NCBI GenBank assembly: GCA_023159155.1
Contig: JAJNNX010000009.1
Coordinates: 1-64,000, forward strand
Reading direction: 5' to 3'
Origin: Ustulina deusta
Taxonomy: Eukaryota; Ascomycota; Sordariomycetes; Xylariales; Xylariaceae
DNA: 64,000 nt
The notes beneath the pieces are model-generated. The model worked only from the letters and a program-made list of their open reading frames with translations, made no database searches and was not told the origin of the DNA. How positions within the stretch are numbered: position 1 is the first letter of the stretch; each line of letters begins with the position of its first letter. Both the position numbers and the translations under genes were made by a program. Shown here piece after piece: positions 1 through 12,544 of this stretch.

Positions 1-3000
1 ATATAAAATATATAGTTCTATACTTTTAAAGTTAATTAATTAAAAAAAAAAGGCTTTAATAAAAATATATAATTAACGTAAACTAAACAAAATATTTAAA
101 AAAAAAAAGATTTATTTAAATATTTACTTATGTTTTGTTATATAACTTAAAAAAACTTAATTAACTAAAAAATATTTCTAAAAAATTAAAAAAAATATAA
201 AAACATTAAAACATACTAATTAAAAAAAAAAGCTTTTAATTAAAATGCTATATAAATATAAAATAGTTCTAGCTTAAAATTTTAATAAAATTAAAAAAAT
301 ATATAATAAAATTATATTACTATATAAAATCTAAATAATATTATATAAAACTTAGCAAACAAAAAAATCCCTATTTTTATATTACTATAAAAAAAATACT
401 AAATATATTTAAAACCTAACTTATAAATAATATATTAAAAAAAATATAGCATATATTAAAACATATAGTTTATAATAATAATAAAAATAAAAAACTTAAA
501 CTAATCAATTTTACTATTAAACTAAATATAATTATAATTTAAAATATCTTTTTATTAAAAAGCTATAATAAATTTGCTAAAAAATTTACTATATATAAAA
601 TTTTATTAATAATTAATTTTTTTTTTAAATATAATTAAATATTTTTTTTTTTTTTAATTAAGTATTAATAGTTTTTTTTATACTATTTAGAATTTTATAA
701 ATAATAATACTTTTTTAAAGCGCAACAAATTTAATAGTTTATTTTTTTAAAATAATTAGCTAAATATTATATAATATTATATTTAAAAAATATAAACTAT
801 TTTTTAATAATATAAAAATTAAAAAACTTATTACTTGTTATAATAATTAAAAAGTTACTTTTAATATATAGCAATTTATTTTTAAATATATTAAAAATAT
901 TAATATAGTTTTATTAAATTTTAAATTAGCAAGTATTACTACAAACAATATTAAAAACAAATAATATAAGCTAATAATAATACTAATTAAATATTTTTAT
1001 AGAACTAATAGCTATAAACTTATAAAAGCTAAAATATTTAAAATTTTAAAATAAATAGTATATAATAATATTATAAAAATAAAAGTTTTTTTAAAAATAA
1101 ATAGTTATTATTAAATATAAATAAAAACATATATTATAATAGTATTTTTATTAACTATATTTTTTAGTATAATATTAAGTTTATTTAAAAAAAATAATTA
1201 AAAGTAAGCAATGATAATATTATAATAAGCTTTAATAATTATTTTTTGCTTAATTACTTTAAATTATAAAACTAAAAAAATCTAGCTAAAAATTAACGCT
1301 TTAAAAAAAAAATAAAACGTTATATTTTATTAATTAATTAAAAATAGAATATATTTATTTAAATATAAATTAAAAACTTAAAAAAAATTTAAATTAAATT
1401 ATAATATAACAAAAGAAAATACTTAAAAGTTATTAAAGCTTTTTATTAACTATAAAACTACTTATATAAAATCAAATTTTACTTAAAAATAAATATAAAA
1501 ATATTAATTACTTAACTAAACAATAAACTTTTTTATATTATTTAGCGAAGTTTTAACCTAATAAGTTATTTTTATTAAAATATTTAACTTTAAATTATAT
1601 TATATTTTTAAAAAAAACATATAGTAATAAATAGACTATTATATAAATTAAATAATTAATATAAAAAAAATATAAAAAATGTTATTAATTTTTAATTTTA
1701 TATTATAATAATTAAACTAATAATTGCTTTAAATATTGCTGCTCCTTTTAAACTAAAGCAAAAATAGTTAATATATTTATAAAAACTAGTAATATATTTT
1801 ACTATTAGAAGTCTACCTAATCACTTTATAATAATAATATAAAAGAAAATTTATAAAAATTACTTTTAAAAAAAAACAAAACTATTATATTAGATCTAAT
1901 ATTATATTAATAACTTTAATAATTAAAAATATTTTTTTTAAAAAAGCTATATATAACTAGAATATTAAAGCTAGGATTTTATATATTATAGAATTACTAC
2001 TTAATACTACTAAAAAAAATTATATAAAAATATTAAAAATATTTTAAAAAATTATAAGCTATACTAGCAAATATAAAATAAGCGATCTAAAAAAAAATAT
2101 TACTATAATAAAACTAAAAATATACTTATAAACTAAATCTTTAATATTTAATTTATATTTAATAATAATAGATTTAAAATAATTATTAAAACTAAATATA
2201 AAATATTAGCTTATTTTAAAGCAATACTACTTTAATTAGCTAATTTTAAAAATATTGCTTAATTTATTAAACAATATATTATTTATTAATATAGTATTTT
2301 TATTAAAATTAAATATAACAATAGTTCTAAAAATAAAAAAAAGGTTATAATAACTAAAGTATAACTTAGATTTATAGTAACTTATAGCGTAATATATTAT
2401 TTTTAAAACTAAAAACTTATTAAGTTAAGCTATAAAATAATTATTAGTAGCTTTAAAAAAATAATTTAAAAAATAAAAAAAAGCTAAATTAAACAACGTA
2501 ATAAAATAATCTAAGCTAATAAAACTATTATTTAATACTATAACTATAGTATATATAAAATAGTTTATAGCTAATTACTAGTTTTATTAATTAAAAATGT
2601 TATTTTAATATAACAGATTATTAATTAATAAAATATTTTTAATTATATATATTTTTTTAGTATATAAAGTATAGCAATTTAAAAAAAATAAAAAAAATAT
2701 AACTAAGGTCTAACATATTATTACTAAAAAAAAACACTAAGCTACAAAATAAGCTAATTAGTAATATATTTATAAAGTCCGCCCTATAGCTTTAAAAAAA
2801 AAAACTTTATTTTTATGTTTAATACTTTACTAAACAATAATAAATTTTAAAGCACTAAACTTTTATATAACTAAAAAAGCCTATTTTTTATAACATTTAA
2901 AAAAAAAATTATATATATAAAATAAAAAAGCTAAAAAGATATATAAAAGTAAGAACTTATATATTAAATAGCTTATAACTATTTATTAAAAATAAAACTA

Positions 3001-6000
3001 AATACTAAAAACTAGTTAATTTTACTACTAACAAATAAATAATAGGCTTACTAAAGAATAATTACTATAAAAAAAATATAAATATAGCTATGATAGCCCC
3101 GATTAGAGCTATAATATAACTAAATAAAAGCTAAATAAAACTTAAAATATAACTAAATATAGCTAAAATATAATTAAAATAAGCTTAAATATATTTAAAT
3201 ATAACTTAAAATATAGCTAGATATAGCTTAAATATAGCTTAAACAAACTATAATATAGCCTATATAAACTAAAAATACTAAAATATAAACAAAACAATAA
3301 AAAAAAATTAAAAAATTATTAATAATAAAGTTTTATTATATTAAATTAAAATTTTAATTAAAACAAGCTTAAAAACTAAATATTTAAGCTTTAATAATTT
3401 ATAATTAAAAAAAAAATCTATTAATTAGCAAGCAATATTTTTTTAAATTTAAAAACTAAAAAAATAAACATAACTAAAATCTATAGATCTAATACTATAT
3501 ATTATAATAATATTATCTTAATTAGCTTAGATCTATTATAAAATAATACTTACTATTTATATTTTTATTTCTTTTTATTATTTTTGTGCTACTTTTTTAC
3601 TTTTAAAAACTTGCTTTAAAAATAACAACTTTACTACTGCTTTATAAACAAATTAACTAAAAAATATATAAAATAATATATAATAATTTTATTTAATTAG
3701 CCTAAATTAAGAACTTTTTTAAGCTGTTCTATTTATTTAGATTTTTATTTCTATTTTTTTGGGTTACTACTATATATAAAAAGTATATTTAGTATTGCTT
3801 ATATAATATTTGTAGTCTAGTTAGCTAACTAAATAAATATAATTATTATAAATACTAAATTATAAAGATTTATTAATTTATATTTAAAGAATAGCTATAT
3901 TTTAAAACAACTATTATTTTTAGACTTTTAAAATTAATAGATATATAGCTAGCAAAAAATAAGATTAAAAATCCTAGTTAACTAAATCATAAATATTATT
4001 ATTTGTACTAAACAATTAAATATTATAAAAAAATATTTATTAAATAGATTATTATAGCATAGCTTAATATAAAAAAATATAAATTTACTAACAAATATTA
4101 TAACTGCTTTAAACGTAGTTTTATTATTAAATATTATAAAAATAAAAAATAAATATTCTAGTATATATATTAACTAGTAGTATAGCTATTTAGAGCTTTA
4201 ATAATAAAATAATAAAAAATTTAATAACTACTATTAAATATTTCTACTAACTATACATAAAAATTAAAAAAAAATATAAAGCTTACTTATTTATATTAAT
4301 TAAAAAAGCTATAATATTTATTTTAATTATACTTAAAAGCTTTTTTTTAAATAACGTATAGCTTTATTAGTTTACTAAAATCTTTTAGTAATACTATATG
4401 TTATAGGACTATAGCTCCAAAAAGATATACGTTTAAAAAAAATATAGCTAAAATTATTAAAGCTATATTAGATTTTAACTAGAAATATATAATATGTTGC
4501 AATCTAGCACTAAATAATAATAAAAATAATATAATAGTTATTTTAAAAATATAATTTATATACTAATTAGTTTAATTAAAATATTTATTAGCTCTAATAT
4601 ATACTATCTTGATTAGTATTTGACTACTAAAGCTTTTTTTATAACTTAATTTTTTTTTAATTAATTATAATAAAGAATTAAGATTATATAAGCTAGCTTA
4701 AAATAAAAGATCTTTATAATTAAAAAAAAAACAATTAAACATTAAGCTTATTAGTAATAAAATAATATAACTAAAAATAATATATAAGATTTGATATATA
4801 TAATAATAGGTTAGTTAATATAAAAGCCTTAAATATATTTTAATTAGTAATATTTTTTTTTTTTAAATTATTTAAACCTTTAAATTAACCTATAAAACAA
4901 TTAAAGCTTAAAACTTTAACTACTTATTAATAATCTAACCAAATATAGATATATTTATATAATATTTAATATAATTAATATAAAAATAATAATTATATAA
5001 TAGATAAAAACAACTAAAAAAATTAGTATATATTTTTTATTTTAAAACAACTAATTATTAAATATTATAAAAAATAATAAAAAATAAAAATATATATTAT
5101 AATATATTATATATAGACTAATTACTATAAATTAAATAAATAAAATTAGAAATATAAAAAAATATAAATATAAATATAATCTATATAAAAAAATAAATAA
5201 ATAAATTAAAAACAAATAACTAACCTATATAAAACTAATAAATACTACTTTTTATAAAGTAATATAGGTAAAAAAGCCCTAATTAATACTTTTTTTTAAT
5301 AATAATTTATATTAAAAAAAAACTAATGAAATTTTTACAAAAAAATAATATAGACTAACCAGACCTATACTAGCCTAGCAGACCTTATACTTAACCTTTA
5401 ACTATTTATTTTCTAGCTAATATATTTTATACTATTAGTTCTTAGACTTTATTTATTAATATATAGACTATATATTTGTTATATTTTATTTATATTTTTA
5501 ATTATTAATAAACAAAACTAATATTTTGTTTTAATATTAAAACTATTATATAATTAGCTTATTTTAATATTATTACTTTAAATTATTACGTTTAAAATAT
5601 TTTAACTAACTTATCTAAAATATTACTAAAAAGATCTAAAAATATATATATATTTTTTTTTAATAATATTATTACTATTATACTATCTAAACTAATATAA
5701 TATATATTACTAAATAAACTACTATATATAAATTACTATAATAAAAAACTACTACTTTACTTTTGCTAAAAATATAAAAATACCTTATATAACCACAAAA
5801 CTCCCCTAAATATTACAACTTAAGCTTTTTATAACTTGCTTGGACCTAAACTAATTAATATATTCTAAAAAGCATAACAATATTAATAACTAAATATATT
5901 AAAAGTTAATATATTAATTACTATAATAATTAGTTATTTCGAACTATAGGTAATATTTAAAAGCACTTTTATATAAATATTTTTTTAAACTTAAAATAAA

Positions 6001-8450
6001 AACTTTAATAAAAACTACTTTATTTTTTAATTTTTTAAAAAACAAAATAGATCTACTAGTTTTATAATATTTAAAACAATTAAAGCAACTAAAGCTAAAT
6101 ATACTTCTAATTATTAATTTATTATAATTTATAATATTAAATAAAAAATATTATATATTATAAATTCTATTAATAATAATATAATAATTAATGCTTACTA
6201 AAAAGTTTTTATTACTTTTAATTATATTTAAAAATTATTATTTAATAGTTATCTGCTTAGACCTAAGCTTATAATATTAATTTTTAATATTTAATAAAAT
6301 AATAGCTAGCACTATAGTTATTTTTATAGGACTTATATATTTTTAGTTTTTTATAAGCTAAAGCTTTAGAAAAAAATAATAAATATTATAAATAAAAAAC
6401 CCTACAATCTAAACAAAAATATATAAAACAATTTATTAAAATATTATAAAAATTATATTATAATTTATATAAAAAAGCTAGTCCTAAATTTCTAGTTATA
6501 AACTTAATTAATCTAGCTAGCTTAGCTAATTTTTTAATAAAATTAGTTAATTTTTTAGCTAATCATTCTATTTATTAATTTTTAACTTATAAAATTTTAC
6601 CTAAAATATTATAAATATTTATAAGATTTAATTACAAAAATATATAGTTAGTACAACCTAAAATATAAAAATATTTTATTATTATTATAATACCTAGTAG
6701 CTAATAGAATCAGAATTCTTATTAATACGCCTTTTTATAATAATTACTAATATATAAATAATAAATTTTTTAAAAAATAACTAATCTTTTTTTTTATTTT
6801 TAAAAATATCTAAATAACTAATAGTTTTAGTACTTAGATTATTAATATAATAATTAGATAGAAACAATATACCTAGGCTAATACTATAAATATTAAGGTA
6901 TAACTTGCTATTTAGCGCCGTAAGCTAAACATAAAAATAGCTTATAAATAATTATTTAGATTATTTAATTATTTTATAGCTTAATTTATAGAACTTAATA
7001 AAAAATAATTATAATTATATTAATCCTTAAAGTTAAATAAATAATATTTAATAAGCTTAAACTTTTTAAAATAAATAACAACTAATTAAATTATTTTTTT
7101 ATTATAATTATTAATAAATAAAAGTAAACTGCTTATTTTATTAATTTGGTTCTTAGGTAAAACAAAAAATACTAATAATTTGTTTATAATTATTAAATAT
7201 AAGTTTTTAAAAATATTATTAATTAATAGACTTTAAAGCTGCTTTTTAATATATTTTTTTTATTTTATATATACAGCTTTTTTATATATACCTAAAATAA
7301 TTAATAAAACTATAGTTTAGTATATATTATTTATATAGTATTATTTTTTAAATATTTAAATATTTTTTTTAAAAATCTATAACCTAGTAGCTAAAAATTA
7401 ATATTTAATAACCTAATAATAAATATTAAAATTATAAAAAATTGCCTAAATATTATTAAAAAAATATAATTATATATTAGGATTATAGTTACTAAAACAA
7501 AGCTTTTTCTTTAATTAATACTATTTAAAACAAAAAAACAATTAGTAATTATTTTATTTTATAAAACTAATTAGTTAATAAGTAATAATATAAATATATA
7601 AAGTATATTTTACAGATTTTTTTTTTAAATCAAATTAGATTTTTTTATAATAAATATTTTTGCTTCTTAGTTTATTTATAAAAAAATAATAGTTATTAGA
7701 TTACTTAAAAAATTAATATAAAGCTAATTAAAAAATATTTTAGTAGCTATACTTAAGTTTAAAAAATTTAGTTAAAAATATAAATATTCTAATATATTTA
7801 ATTTTAGTAAACAATACTAACTTTTTTTTAGTAATAAAAAAACTTAAGCTATAATTTATAAAAAGTTTGCTTACTAGTATATTTTTTTTATATTTTAAGA
7901 AAATAATATATATAGTAGTATAAAAAGTTATTTTATACCAAACTTTTTTACTAAGTAAAAGTCCTAAAAAAAATATAATTTATAAATATATATAGTTAAT
8001 TAAACAAATACTAAAAAATCTAAAAATTAAAAAGCTACTTAAAAAGCGCTAAATATATAAAAAAAATAAAAAATTAAATTATTAAAAATAGATATAAAAA
8101 CTAAAAAAACCTAGCAATAAAGATCTAAAAAAAATAAATAATTAATTAGTTATAGTTTAGGTTAATTATTATAATCTAAAAATAAAAACCTAATAATTTA
8201 GAAAATTTATAATAAAGCTAGTATATATATATAAAAAATAAGTTTTTAGTTATAAAATAAAATATATTTTCGGAAACTTTAGAAATTATAAAACAAAAAG
8301 TATAAAAAACATATGTTTTTATTTAAAGCTATAAAAGATTTCTTTTTTTTAAGAACAAATAACGGATAATTATTATAAAATATTAAATAAGAGTTAGAAA
8401 TTTGTTTTATTTATTAATTATTGCGTTTTTATTTATAATTACAAATTAGA
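1..8450. repeat. RIP-degraded AT-rich block
   Basis: About 8.4 kb made almost wholly of A and T, with TpA in great excess and very few C or G outside short islands. No open frame of useful length survives on either strand. This is what RIP leaves of repeated DNA in ascomycetes. I could not find clear terminal repeats, so the parent element or elements are unknown. Composition returns to normal gradually between about 8440 and 8640. Confidence 0.8.
3090..3270. repeat. Degenerate short tandem repeat
   Basis: Inside the AT-rich block, imperfect units of about 20 bp with the core ctaaatatagcttaaatata follow one another some eight times, bounded by a GC-richer patch (gatagccccgattagagc). It may be the remnant of a tandemly repeated stretch in a transposon or gene. 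Unit boundaries are too worn to define. Confidence 0.45.
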
Positions 8451-8671
8451 TTTTGACCTAATACGTACGAAGATCTACGAGCCGGAAGATATAGTCCGAT
8501 ATAGGAAAATTAGGTAGGTTTAGTTAGTTTAAGTGTGCAATACGCCGATTAGGAGCCCTGCTCTATTTCAATATAGTATATAACTTATATATATCTATAA
8601 TATTATAACTTTTGACTAATGAAAATAGAGTAATTATAACCAACCCACTAACTTGTTGTGGCTTTATTACG

Positions 8672-8858
8672 TGTTAGTGATAGCTTTATTTAGATCGCCA
8701 GGGGCGGCTCTTTTGCCCTAGGAGTAATGGGCAAGTGCTGGTAGCATAAAGGACAGGGAAGGCATAGTCAGACTCCCACTATATTTAGCTGGCAGGCTTA
8801 CGCTATAACCCCTCTATTAACAATATAATATCTTTTGGCCGTTTAGCCCACTTTCTGG
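8672..8858. repeat. Direct repeat, left copy (possible LTR)
   Basis: This stretch starts tgttagtgatagc and matches 9397-9587 closely, including gatcgcc, gggcggctcttttgcccta, gtgctggtag and cttttggcc. Differences are mostly transitions. The TGTTA start and the spacing of about 725 bp suggest a small LTR pair or two related solo LTRs. About 540 bp without coding potential lies between the copies. Confidence 0.55.
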
Positions 8859-9396
8859 TTTCCTAAAGGTAACAATTTAATAAATCCCCCTCCTTTTAGT
8901 ATTTATTCTATCTAATTATTTTTTAATCTATTAATGCTACGTTGTTTGGCAATGCCTTAATGCATTATTTTTATAGTTTAACCTTAAGAAACATCTATAA
9001 ACCACCCGCTTTTTTTTATACCTCTAGATCTCCAATAACTAGTCGATACAACTATACATATTAGAAGCCTTACAGCTAATACCTAAACTTTTTTATATAC
9101 TTCGTACTAACTCTACTATACTTTATATCAAAGTTTTAACTTTATACGCTTTAAATAGTTTTACCCGTGTACTAAAGGCACTTTTTACACGTTTAACATT
9201 AATTTTATACTTTACTTAATACTATACGCGTTAGTTTTTTTTAGTTCTTTGATTCCGTATTGTTTCTTTTTTATTAGCTCTTTTAAAGCGCCTATAGGCA
9301 GAAAAAATTAGACTAGGTTGGAGCGGTGTATTTTCCCCTAGTTTTATATACAATCCGGAAGTTTAATAGGTCAACAGTTATTTAACTCTTTATTCA

Positions 9397-9587
9397 TGTT
9401 AATAATAGCTTTATTCAGATCGCCGGGGGCAGCTCTTTTGCCCTAGGAGTAGTAGGAAGGTGCTGGTAGCGTAAAGGATAAGGAAAGCACAGTCAGATTC
9501 CTACTGTATTTAGGTGGCCACCCTACGGCTAGGACCCCTCCATTGACAATACAACATCTTTTGGCCCGTTTTACCCACTTTCTCTCG
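9397..9587. repeat. Direct repeat, right copy (possible LTR)
   Basis: Second copy of the 8672-8858 repeat, less mutated (gatcgccgggggcagctc). It ends near caatacaaca or about 30 bp later at ccactttct, where similarity to the left copy stops. It lies about 300 bp upstream of the MFS reading frame, so it may form part of that promoter region. No target-site duplication was found. Confidence 0.55.
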
Positions 9588-9885
9588 TTACCACCCAGCC
9601 ACCACTTAGCCCACCACTAAATCTGACAGCAACCTTCAGCGTCGACCTGACTCAGCAACAATAGACACAATGAATAGAACACCTCAGACAGGAAAAGTTC
9701 TGGGGGATCTCAGAGTATCCCAATTGCGCTTCATAATCAGGCTCTATGCCAAGAAAGGCTGTTGGTTACCTAGCAATGTCGCATGCATAGGTATGCAGGT
9801 AGGTCCTGAAATACATCCCTACTAAGTACCTATACTTGGCAAGTTTTACTTCATCGGAAGTCCCCACTTATAATTAGAGGCTGTA

Positions 9886-12089
9886 GTGGCTGTTGTCCCG
9901 TCACAACTTTGCGGTCGGGATCAACCTGTCCCCAAGAATCACTCGAACCCGCAGCAGGATGGGCCAACTGACTATGTTTCGGGCTTCAAGCTTGTGACAA
10001 TCGCCATAAGCATGGCCCTAGCATTATTTCTCGTTCTAATCGACACAATGGTCATCAGTACGGTATGCCATCTTGCCATTCGTTTATGCTCATTTACTCT
10101 GTTGTAGCTAAGCATCTGCTCCGTAATACCAAGGCCATCCCAAGAATTACAGATGAGTTCAATTCATTGCCTGACATTGGTTGGTACGCCAGCGCGTACC
10201 AATTCGGAAGGTAAGTGGAAATATATTCTGGGCTAACGTTGTTGTTCCTTTGTTAACACCTCTTTCTAGTGCTGCTCCTCAACCATTGGCCGGCAAAGTG
10301 TATACTCGGTTTAACGTGAAGGTGAGCTCGAGTCTTTATATTTCCTACGAACGCTACGAGCATCCCGAGTCTTACTAACGAGTATTGTTACCATAGTGGT
10401 CATTTCTAGCCTTCTTTGCAGTATTCGAGCTAGGCTCGCTCTTGTGTGGCGTTGCTGTCTCTTCAGCAATGCTCACAGTTGGGCGTGCTGTTGCAGGTCT
10501 TGGGGCTGCTGGAATTATCAATGGATCCATCATTATTCTCTCTGCTTGTGCCCCACTTGAAAAGCGCGCCAGTAAGTCATGATAGAATTGGCAGCAGCCC
10601 CAATAATCTGAATTTACTAATTCGCAAATATAGGCTTGATCGGCCTGACTGCTGGCTGTAAGTTCCCTAGTTAATTTGATTGTAGACAACTGCTAATTAG
10701 TGACGCAATAGCTAGTCAACTCGGCCTCGCTCTTGGACCGCTTATCGGGGGTGCATTCACGTCTTATACTACGTGGCGATGGTGTTAGATGCCCCTAGCT
10801 TGTCTCGTGCATCTTTGACTTCCTGATATGTTTCTTTTGCTTTCGTTTACTCCTCAAACTGACACACCTGCGTAGGCTTCTACATCAACCTACCCGCCGG
10901 CGCGGTAGTTGCTCTGATGATCGTCTTTGTCCATATACCAGAACAAATTCCCAAAGCAGAAGCTTTCACTGTCTTGATCAAGCTACATTCTTATCTCGAC
11001 TTAATAGGGTTTGTTCTCTTTGCTCCAGCGGTTCTTCAACTTCTTCTTGCTTTACAGTATGGAGGAAATGCATTGGCTTGGGATTCATCTCAAGTCATAG
11101 GTCTCTTTGTTGGCTCTGCCGCGACCTTTGTTGTTTGGTTGCTATGGAATCGTCACAAAGGCGACGATGCTCTACTTCCGCACTCAATGCTCCGCTCCCG
11201 AATTGTGTGGACTTCTGGCATATTCCAGGCGTTCTTCGTCTCGGCTATCTACGGCGCGGCGTACTATCTCCCCATATATTTCCAATCCATCAATGATGCA
11301 TCTGCGTTCCTAAGTGGCGTTTATCTTTTACCGACAATTCTTCCTGAATTAGTTGCTTCTGCGTCGGCTGGTCCAATAAGTAAGTAAGTTTCCAGTCAGC
11401 CCGGAGTCGATCCTTTACTTCCCCTAAGACTCAACAATAACTAATCTCAAACCTAGTATCAAAAATAGGCTACGTCATGCCAGTTGCCTTAATTGCTACC
11501 ATTCTTAATGCAACTGGATGTGGGTTATACTCACTGCTACAACCCGCTAGCCCTACCGGGTGGTGGGTTGGGTTTCAAATAATCGCGGGTGTGGGTTCCG
11601 GGCTTGGTCTATACTTGGTCAGCTGAACCTTGTCTTAAAGCCTTCCCCTATTTGATATGACTGACTGTATTTCTCATCATCCAGACCATCGTGGCAGTGC
11701 AAGCCGCTGTCACGGAAGAGCAGCTTGCCTCGGCCACGGCTTTCATCATTTTTTCACAGTCTCTCGGACCTGCCATCTTTCTATCTATATGCAATGTCAT
11801 TTTTGTTGAGAGCCTTAAATCTCAGATCGTCAAGCAAGCCCCAGGAGTTGATGTTGCGGCAATCGTTCAAGCCGGCGCGACGAAATTCCGCACTATTGTC
11901 TCTCCCGGCGATCTTCCAGCCGTCATAGTCGCATATGCTAACAGCTTAGACCGCGTGTTCTACTTTATTGCTGCTGCTGTTGCCGTTTGCGCGATACCTC
12001 TCTGGGGACTCGGATGGACGGATTTTAGAGCCGTCAACAAGACTAAGCCAGGAGGTGATACCATCCCTGCCGAGAACAAAGAACTGTAA
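9886..12089 (+). CDS. MFS transporter, DHA2-like drug/metabolite exporter (9 exons)
   Basis: Plasma-membrane proton antiporter of the 14-helix DHA2 type, which typically exports fungal secondary metabolites. I join nine exons: 9886-10062, 10134-10210, 10270-10321, 10397-10571, 10634-10657, 10712-10783, 10876-11379, 11457-11617 and 11685-12089. They total 1647 nt and stay in frame throughout, giving about 548 residues. Family signatures are [60 protein letters not shown] and a hydrophobic C-terminal half. The first acceptor (ccaag) is atypical. The start is unresolved: 9886 is GTG, and the first in-frame ATG (10012) would cut into helix 1. An ATG at 9670 could join through an intron at 9791-9886, but that leader looks unusual. 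The gene sits at the left edge of the island, and export of the cluster product is the likely role. Confidence 0.85.
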
Positions 12090-12291
12090 TATCTTATACC
12101 GGTAATTTTTTCGATCGCTGTGGCCTCTATTCATGGTTGAAAGTAGTTACGTCGATCAAAGAAGGCGTCATAAAATATATACCTAGGGGTAGTGGGTTGA
12201 CTGTGTTAGATGTAATTAGAGGAGAATGACTGAACCTGGAAGTTGCGTACCTTTATATGGCTTAAGTGCCTATTCAAATAAACAATATGGT

Positions 12292-12544
12292 TGTGCCTCT
12301 ATACGGTCCCTCTATAGAACTAGTCACTTGGTGTCACTAGGTCTGATCTGAAGGTCTGTATTAAGTATGGTTGTAAAAGGAAACTAACTAGGGTATCTAA
12401 CAGAGGTGCGAGGTATTTATGCCTTTAATTAGGTAGGTCGGTACCTGGTGCCTAAGGGCTACGTATAGTGCTTTTTTATATATATATTATTATATTAATT
12501 TAATAGATTAACTTTAATAAAAACTAATAGTAATAAGATTTATA
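12292..12544. repeat. LTR of element A1 (left)
   Basis: 253 bp. The first 180 bp keep good similarity to the other family A LTRs (ctctatagaactagtcac, ggtacctggtgcctaagggc). The remainder matches the right LTR only after allowing C-to-T and G-to-A changes. Confidence 0.85.

Noticed and set aside
4100..4140. Possible zinc-knuckle relic on the plus strand (YNCFKRSFI)
   Set aside because: The expected His position reads TTT, which a single transition from CAT cannot give, and no surrounding gag features were seen.
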